Assembly: GCA_048393055.1 (NCBI GenBank)
Contig: DBFJJS010000006.1
Location: forward strand, 52,602 to 116,601
Reading direction: 5' to 3'
Source of the DNA: Faeciplasma sp048393055
Lineage (GTDB): Bacteria > Bacillota > Clostridia > Oscillospirales > Ruminococcaceae
Length of the DNA stretch: 64,000 bases
The translations under genes were made by a program, and so were the position numbers. Of this stretch, positions 60,173-64,000 are shown in pieces (position 1 is the first letter of the stretch; each line of letters opens with the position of its first letter). The notes beneath the pieces were generated by a model. The model was not told the origin of the DNA, searched no databases, and worked only from the letters and a program-made list of their open reading frames with translations.

Positions 60173-60218
60173 CCCGTTATCCAGACAATTTTTGAAATTG
60201 GGATAACGGGTATTTTTA
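60173..60218 (+). terminator. Terminator of the phage-like cluster
   Basis: CCCGTTATCC / GGATAACGGG (60173-60182 with 60201-60210) enclosing CAATTT/AAATTG, followed by TATTTTTATT. Confidence 0.88.
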
Positions 60219-60272
60219 TTGAAGTTTAAAAAAATATATTTATATCGAAGGACGGCAAAGGTAAACCGGCTG

Positions 60273-60301
60273 TTGAAATTAAGCGGCGTCTATGATATAA
60301 T
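60273..60301 (+). promoter_or_regulatory. Rightward promoter of the micro-peptide locus
   Basis: TTGAAA (60273-60278), 17-nt spacer, TATAAT (60296-60301). Expected transcript start near 60308. Confidence 0.75.
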
Positions 60302-60326
60302 ATAAAGAAGTAGACGAGTTTATATT

Positions 60327-60492
60327 ATGAAAAATCAGATTATCGGCTTAGATTCAATGAGCTTGGATTTCGCATACGCAAGGCAAAAAGAAACGCGGAA
60401 GCAAGAAAATATTAGAAATAATAATTCTTGCAACCGCAATCCTTAATCTCGTTGAAGCTTTGGTTGGAATAATAGACAAGCTCATCGAGTGA
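60327..60492 (+). other. Candidate hydrophobic toxin-like peptide locus (frame broken)
   Basis: From 60409 to a TGA at 60490-60492 one frame encodes ILEIIILATAILNLVEALVG and seven more residues (IIDKLIE), a membrane peptide of type I toxin/holin-like form. No start codon leads into that frame. ATGs at 60327 and 60357 (MSLDFAYARQ) are in another frame; dropping one base in the A5 run at 60385-60389 would join the 60357 start to it and give 44 residues. So it may be a frameshifted relic, a programmed shift, or a sequencing indel. No strong ribosome site is seen. Confidence 0.45.
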
Positions 60493-60501
60493 TAGGGGAA
60501 A

Positions 60502-60515
60502 GGGGCGAAAGCCCC
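60502..60515. repeat. GNRA-capped hairpin
   Basis: GGGGC-GAAA-GCCCC, a compact stem with a GAAA tetraloop just after the hydrophobic frame. In the leftward antisense transcript it would lie at the 5' end as GGGGC-TTTC-GCCCC. Confidence 0.6.
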
Positions 60516-60520
60516 GACCC

Positions 60521-60549
60521 TTGACGTAAAGTATACCGTCTTTTAAGAT
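60521..60549 (+). promoter_or_regulatory. Rightward promoter of the second micro-ORF
   Basis: TTGACG (60521-60526), 17-nt spacer, TAAGAT (60544-60549), giving a leader of about 30 nt before the ATG at 60587. It overlaps the leftward promoter. Confidence 0.5.
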
Positions 60550-60558
60550 TATTGTCAA
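60530..60558 (-). promoter_or_regulatory. Leftward (antisense) promoter
   Basis: Reading leftward: TTGACA (60558-60553), 17-nt spacer, TATACT (60535-60530), one mismatch from consensus in total. Transcription from about 60523 would run antisense to the hydrophobic frame at 60409-60492. Confidence 0.7.
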
Positions 60559-60586
60559 TATATAAAAATAAAAGGGAGGCTTTTTT

Positions 60587-60688
60587 ATGAAATGGTTTAG
60601 CATTATAACGGATGTGATGACAATTATAACAAGTATTATGGTAATTGTCCTGATACTAAGGAAGTGGAAAGAAGACGATAATCTTTAA
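60587..60688 (+). CDS. 33-residue hydrophobic peptide
   Basis: ATG behind AAAGGGAGG (strong ribosome site, 6 T between). It begins MKWFSIITDVMTIITSIMVI and goes on VLILRKWKEDDNL: one membrane helix with a charged C terminus, the form of TxpA/BsrG-type toxins and of small phage membrane peptides. It lies right beside the phage cluster. No family could be named from sequence alone. Confidence 0.6.
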   Translation: MKWFSIITDVMTIITSIMVIVLILRKWKEDDNL

Positions 60689-60773
60689 AATACGTCCGAC
60701 AAACAGGCAAACAGCGCATACGCAAAAAAGCAAAATAAAAAGCCCGACTTAATCGGACTTTTAAGCGGAATGG

Positions 60774-60808
60774 GAGCATAGCAGTTTTTGCTATGCTCTT
60801 ATTTTTTA
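60774..60808. terminator. Bidirectional terminator
   Basis: GAGCATAGCA / TGCTATGCTC (60774-60783 with 60789-60798), then TTATTTTTT; on the left a weaker AAAAGCCCGA/TCGGACTTTT stem (60738 onward). It separates the micro-peptide locus from rpmB. Confidence 0.8.
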
Positions 60809-60830
60809 CAACTATGCCTATGCTTCAAAA

Positions 60831-61016
60831 TTAAGCTCTTGTTACCTTGCCGGATCTTAAGCATCTTGAGCATACATAAATGTGACACGGAGTGCCATTC
60901 TTAAGAACCTTTACTCTCTTTACGTTGGGCTTCCAAGTTCTATTGGTTCTTCTATGTGAGTGGGATACCTTAATTCCGAAAGTAACACCCTTTCCGCAAA
61001 CATCGCATTTTGCCAT
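60831..61016 (-). CDS. rpmB: 50S ribosomal protein L28
   Basis: 61 residues from the ATG behind AAGGAGGTG; a longer frame begins upstream of that site. MAKCDVCGKGVTFGIKVSHS, then HRRTNRTWKPNVKRVK, and a second CxxC (CSRC) make it a zinc-binding (C+) L28. Single gene with its own promoter and terminator. Confidence 0.96.
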   Translation of the reverse strand: MAKCDVCGKGVTFGIKVSHSHRRTNRTWKPNVKRVKVLKNGTPCHIYVCSRCLRSGKVTRA

Positions 61017-61060
61017 CAGGTTGCACCTCCTTATAAATTGTTCAGAATTCAACAAGCTAT

Positions 61061-61089
61061 ATCATATCAAATTCTTCGGATGATTGCAA
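61061..61089 (-). promoter_or_regulatory. Promoter of rpmB
   Basis: Reading leftward: TTGCAA (61089-61084), 17-nt spacer, TATGAT (61066-61061). Confidence 0.65.
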
Positions 61090-61147
61090 GTCTTTTTTCA
61101 AAAAAAATCTCGTGCTTACCATAAAAATTAAATAAAACTTAATTTAC

Positions 61148-61176
61148 TTGAATTTTCGCAGGGAATGTAGTATCAT
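61148..61176 (+). promoter_or_regulatory. Promoter of the M50-scpAB operon
   Basis: TTGAAT (61148-61153), 17-nt spacer, TATCAT (61171-61176); a TATACT lies 4 nt further right as an alternative -10. Confidence 0.6.
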
Positions 61177-61235
61177 TATACTGAGTTTTAATATCATAAA
61201 TAATGGATGCGTAATGTTGATAAAGGAGTTTATAG

Positions 61236-61922
61236 ATGTCGATTTTTTCTTATATAGGCAATCCATCTCAAATGCTTTTAATGATAGGAATTAGGCTTTT
61301 AATAGTGTTTGCAATATTGCCGGTTCACGAGTATGCGCACGCCTTTGCCGCGAAAAAGATGGGCGACAACACAGCGCTCATGGCGGGGCGGCTCACCCTT
61401 AACCCGATGGCGCATTTGGACTTGTTTGGCGCGATTTTTCTTATTCTGTTCGGCTTCGGCTGGGCGAAGCCCGTGCCTGTAAACCCGAGGAACTTTTCAA
61501 ATTATAAAAAAGGCGTGGCTGTAACAGCTGCCGCAGGTCCGCTTTCAAACCTTATATGCGCAGCAATAGGCATTTTTGTTGCAAGGATAATCGGCAACAT
61601 TCCCATGCCAATTAGCATCTATGAAATAATGGCATATGTATATTTGGCGATAGTTTATTTTGCAATGATAAACATTTCGCTCGCGGTATTCAACCTCATA
61701 CCAATTACCCCTTTGGACGGCTCAAGGCTTTTAAGCACTGTGGTGTCTCACAAGGTTAATTTCTTTATGTATAAATATCAGACTTATATTTATCTGGGAT
61801 TTATGCTTCTTTTGCTTACAGGTGTGCTTCAGGGTCCTATTTCATGGGTTGTTGATTTGGTTTACAAGGGAATAAATCTTCTGTTCTTCTGGGTGGACCC
61901 CCTGATGAGATTGATATTTTAA
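61236..61922 (+). CDS. Site-2 protease family (M50) membrane metalloprotease
   Basis: 228 residues with several membrane segments. Zinc motif HEYAHAF (HExxH, about 31-35) and the third ligand in NLIPITPLDGSRLL. This is the YwhC/FtsH-independent M50 group that sits before scpA in Firmicutes. Substrates are unknown. ATG with AAAGGAG upstream. Confidence 0.9.
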   Translation: MSIFSYIGNPSQMLLMIGIRLLIVFAILPVHEYAHAFAAKKMGDNTALMAGRLTLNPMAHLDLFGAIFLILFGFGWAKPVPVNPRNFSNYKKGVAVTAAAGPLSNLICAAIGIFVARIIGNIPMPISIYEIMAYVYLAIVYFAMINISLAVFNLIPITPLDGSRLLSTVVSHKVNFFMYKYQTYIYLGFMLLLLTGVLQGPISWVVDLVYKGINLLFFWVDPLMRLIF

Positions 61923-61923
61923 T

Positions 61924-62640
61924 ATGCAGCAGATATCTTATAAACTTGATGGCTTTGAAGGACCGCTCGATCTGCTTTTGTTTCTTATAACCAAGCACAA
62001 GCTTGACATAAACAACATACAGATATCGCTGCTTTTGGACCAGTACCTTGAGTATATAGACGGTCTTAGTGAATATGATTTTGAATATGCCGGAGAGTTC
62101 CTTGAAATGGCGGCAAGGCTTGTGCTTATTAAAACGCTTTCCCTGCTGCCAAGACACGAGGAAGCAGAGGAACTCAGACGAGAGCTCAACGGAAGGCTGA
62201 TCGAATATTCGATATGCAAGCAGGCGGCTGCAAGGTTAAAAGACGACTATGCAGGTGACGCCGTATTTGTAAGAGAACCTACCGAGCCTCCGGCAGACAA
62301 TACGTACCGCAAAACGCATGATACGCAGGAGCTGTTAAACGCATACCGAAGGATTTATGATAAAAGGCTTTTAAAGCGGCCTGTCGAGCCATCGGCGTTC
62401 AAGCCGATAGTATCTCATAAAATTGTTTCGGTCACTACCGGGATAATATCGGTCTTAAGAAGGCTTTATAAGACGGGGAGCTGTCCCATGTCAGAGATAT
62501 TCGAGTCCAAAAAGGACAAGTCGGAGAAAATCGCGGTGTTTTTAGCTGTGCTTGAGCTTACCAAGTCTGGAAGGGTCAGGATAAGCGACGACAATAAGAC
62601 CATAAGCTTTGAGGGAAGGAGAGCGCTTCATGCAACTTGA
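61924..62640 (+). CDS. scpA: Segregation and condensation protein A (kleisin)
   Basis: 238 residues, starting QQISYKLDGFEGPLDLLLFL, the kleisin N-terminal helix that contacts SMC; C-terminal winged helix (about 170-238: FLAVLELTKSGRVRIS). It bridges the SMC heads with ScpB. It starts 1 nt after the M50 stop and overlaps scpB by 11 nt. Confidence 0.95.
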   Translation: MQQISYKLDGFEGPLDLLLFLITKHKLDINNIQISLLLDQYLEYIDGLSEYDFEYAGEFLEMAARLVLIKTLSLLPRHEEAEELRRELNGRLIEYSICKQAAARLKDDYAGDAVFVREPTEPPADNTYRKTHDTQELLNAYRRIYDKRLLKRPVEPSAFKPIVSHKIVSVTTGIISVLRRLYKTGSCPMSEIFESKKDKSEKIAVFLAVLELTKSGRVRISDDNKTISFEGRRALHAT

Positions 62641-63181
62641 AAACAAGCTTGCCGAGCTTGAAGCTGTGCTTTTTGCATACGGAGAGCCGATAGAAGATGA
62701 AAGACTCGCCCAGGCGTGCGATGTGGAACTGTCGGAGCTGTCAAGGCTTATATCCGCGCTGAACTCAAGGCTGTCGGACTGCGGCTCGCCGCTTACCGTT
62801 GTGACGCTTGACAAAAGCTATCAGCTCGCGACTAAGGAGGAGTACGCCCCCAGAATACGCGCGGCGTTTGACACAAAAAGGGGTGCGGCCCTGTCTCAGG
62901 CGGCGATGGAGGTACTGACGATTATCGCATACAACCAGCCGGTGACGAGAAGCTTTGTTGACGACGTAAGGGGAGTTGACAGCGGGGGAGTAATAAACAG
63001 CCTTGTAGAAAAGAAGCTGATAGAGGAGGCAGGCAGGCTGGATATCCCCGGCAAGCCTGTGATGTTTAAAACCACTGAAAACTTTTTAAGGTGTTTTAGG
63101 CTGTCGAGCATATCCGAGCTTCCGCCTTTGCCTACCGAGGATTCGCAGCTCAGCTTTGAAGATTTCGCACACGTTGAATAG
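62630..63181 (+). CDS. scpB: Segregation and condensation protein B
   Basis: 183 residues from the ATG behind GGAAGGAGAG; an earlier in-frame ATG lies inside scpA. Two winged-helix domains: KLAELEAVLFAYGEPI, then EVLTIIAYNQPVTRSFVDDVRGV and the FKTTENFLRCFRLSSISELP end. Part of the SMC-ScpAB condensin. Confidence 0.95.
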   Translation: MQLENKLAELEAVLFAYGEPIEDERLAQACDVELSELSRLISALNSRLSDCGSPLTVVTLDKSYQLATKEEYAPRIRAAFDTKRGAALSQAAMEVLTIIAYNQPVTRSFVDDVRGVDSGGVINSLVEKKLIEEAGRLDIPGKPVMFKTTENFLRCFRLSSISELPPLPTEDSQLSFEDFAHVE

Positions 63182-63245
63182 CCCAGCTTTAAACTGACAA
63201 GTATAGATAGGAAAGGGGACTGATGGTACGGCGGGATATATTATT

Positions 63246-64000
63246 TTGGGAATATTTTTGGCGCTCCTGCTTATTATTGTTGTCCTTTTGAATATAAGCG
63301 TCAGGGCGTATGTAAAAATTGATAAAACAAGGCTTCAGGTGACCGTAAAATACCTTTGGATAAAGCTTTATGAGCTTGACACTGCCGACGGCGGTCAGGA
63401 CGGTGAGGAGAACTCTCGGGAAAATAAGCCGGAGGACGGCAGTCAAAAAAATGATCCGGCGTCCTGCGGGCCGGGCGGCTTAGACAATAAATCCGCCGGC
63501 GAGAGGCCTTCAAAAGCTGAAGCCGGAAGCCGGAAGCCGCACGAAAAAGAAAATGGTGAAAGCTGCGAAGCTGAAAGCGTTTCGTTCGGTGCGCGCAAAA
63601 AGAAGCGAGAAAGAGAAAAACGCCCGGACAAGCCGTCGCTTTTGGACAGGTTTAACGCGATAAAGCCGTATATTCCTGTCGCAGCAAAGGGATTAAGAAA
63701 GCTTTTAAAGCTTATCAGGCTTACAAGGCTTGAACTTGTAATGACGGTCGGCGGAAGCGACGCTTATGAAGCGGGAATGAATTTCGGAAGGGCAAATCAA
63801 ATCTTTTATCCCGCTCTCGGCGTTATATGTACGCTGTTTACCGTTACGATAAAGAAAACTCAGATACTTTGTGATTTTGATAAGAGCTGTCTTGACATAT
63901 CCGGCTCGACAGTCGCAAAGGTCACGCCGGCGGCGGTAATAGGACTGGCAATATATTTGCTTAGAAATTATTTTAAGATAAAAAAACTTGAAAGTAAGAG
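63246..64000 (+). CDS. DUF2953 protein, 3' truncated by window edge
   Basis: The frame from TTG 63246 stays open to the window end (251 codons). N-terminal membrane helix (GIFLALLLIIVVLLNISVRA), a variable charged linker (about 60-140), then YIPVAAKGLRKLLKLIRL, VGGSDAYEAGMNFGRANQIF and FDFDKS-like CDFDKSCLDIS, the DUF2953 pattern. In Clostridia it follows scpAB and precedes the sporulation gene ytfJ. The start is not certain: no in-frame ATG lies between the stop at 63204 and 63246. Confidence 0.75.
   Translation, partial: MGIFLALLLIIVVLLNISVRAYVKIDKTRLQVTVKYLWIKLYELDTADGGQDGEENSRENKPEDGSQKNDPASCGPGGLDNKSAGERPSKAEAGSRKPHEKENGESCEAESVSFGARKKKREREKRPDKPSLLDRFNAIKPYIPVAAKGLRKLLKLIRLTRLELVMTVGGSDAYEAGMNFGRANQIFYPALGVICTLFTVTIKKTQILCDFDKSCLDISGSTVAKVTPAAVIGLAIYLLRNYFKIKKLESK

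Noticed and set aside
60412..60603. Minus-strand frame of 63 codons in the micro-peptide locus
   Set aside because: It would have to start upstream of the antisense promoter at 60530-60558 and has no ribosome site. The leftward transcript is more likely a non-coding antisense RNA.
1..64000. CRISPR array or cas genes
   Set aside because: No regularly spaced repeats and no cas-like proteins were seen anywhere in the window.

Overview
The window reads as a stretch of a Firmicutes/Clostridia chromosome, most like an anaerobic, gut-type Ruminococcaceae/Oscillospiraceae-like bacterium. The pointers are Gram-positive ribosome binding sites and TTG/GTG starts, a Trp T-box leader, a Bacillus-type LexA box, TepA-YlzJ next to FtsK/SpoIIIE, the scpA-scpB-DUF2953 order, and the clostridial fusions Cmk-PlsC and IspH-ribosomal protein S1. 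The genus cannot be fixed from sequence alone.

Layout. (1) 1-5199 is an aromatic amino acid operon: aroA (cut by the window edge), aroC, pheA, a fused aroE-aroK and aroQ. (2) 5288-9641 holds a fucose/arabinose-isomerase-family gene, two tRNA-Gln genes, an acyltransferase with a zinc ribbon, and a YitT-type membrane protein. (3) 9953-18233 is an AT-richer islet: a complete trpEGDCFBA operon with a T-box, two leader terminators and a small Trp-Trp leader ORF, bounded by a gene relic and a decayed large serine recombinase. (4) 18324-22577 is acn, an rRNA m5C methyltransferase and icd, which supply 2-oxoglutarate. (5) 22911-39539 is a long plus-strand housekeeping run: tepA, ylzJ, uppP, ftsK, ygiQ, a ComEC-like MBL hydrolase, DUF3006, an RpiR regulator, an HI0933-type flavoprotein, cmk-plsC, ispH-rpsA, a class A PBP and a THUMP methyltransferase. 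(6) 39615-47372 holds a CapA lipoprotein, an MGMT-like protein, and the hexuronate pathway as two divergent arms (uxuB and uxuA leftward; an eda-VOC fusion and kdgK rightward), then an esterase lipoprotein. (7) 47529-49482 has a small unknown protein, a GNAT and a Vat-like acetyltransferase, and tRNA-Ser. (8) 49699-60218 is a compact phage-derived particle cluster behind a promoter with a LexA box. (9) 60273-60808 holds hydrophobic micro-ORFs with opposing consensus-like promoters, resembling a type I toxin-antitoxin locus. (10) 60831-64000 has rpmB, an M50 protease, scpA, scpB and a cut DUF2953 gene.

How it fits together. The aro operon makes chorismate and phenylpyruvate, and the trp operon draws on the same chorismate under Trp-tRNA control. 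Uxu/Kdg/Eda turn glucuronate-type sugars into pyruvate and glyceraldehyde-3-phosphate. The two most unusual regions are the phage-like cluster, which has terminase, portal, scaffold, capsid, connectors, a small tail set and lysis genes but no visible integrase, repressor, replication or tape-measure gene, and the micro-peptide locus beside it. Both could be domesticated elements. No CRISPR array was seen.
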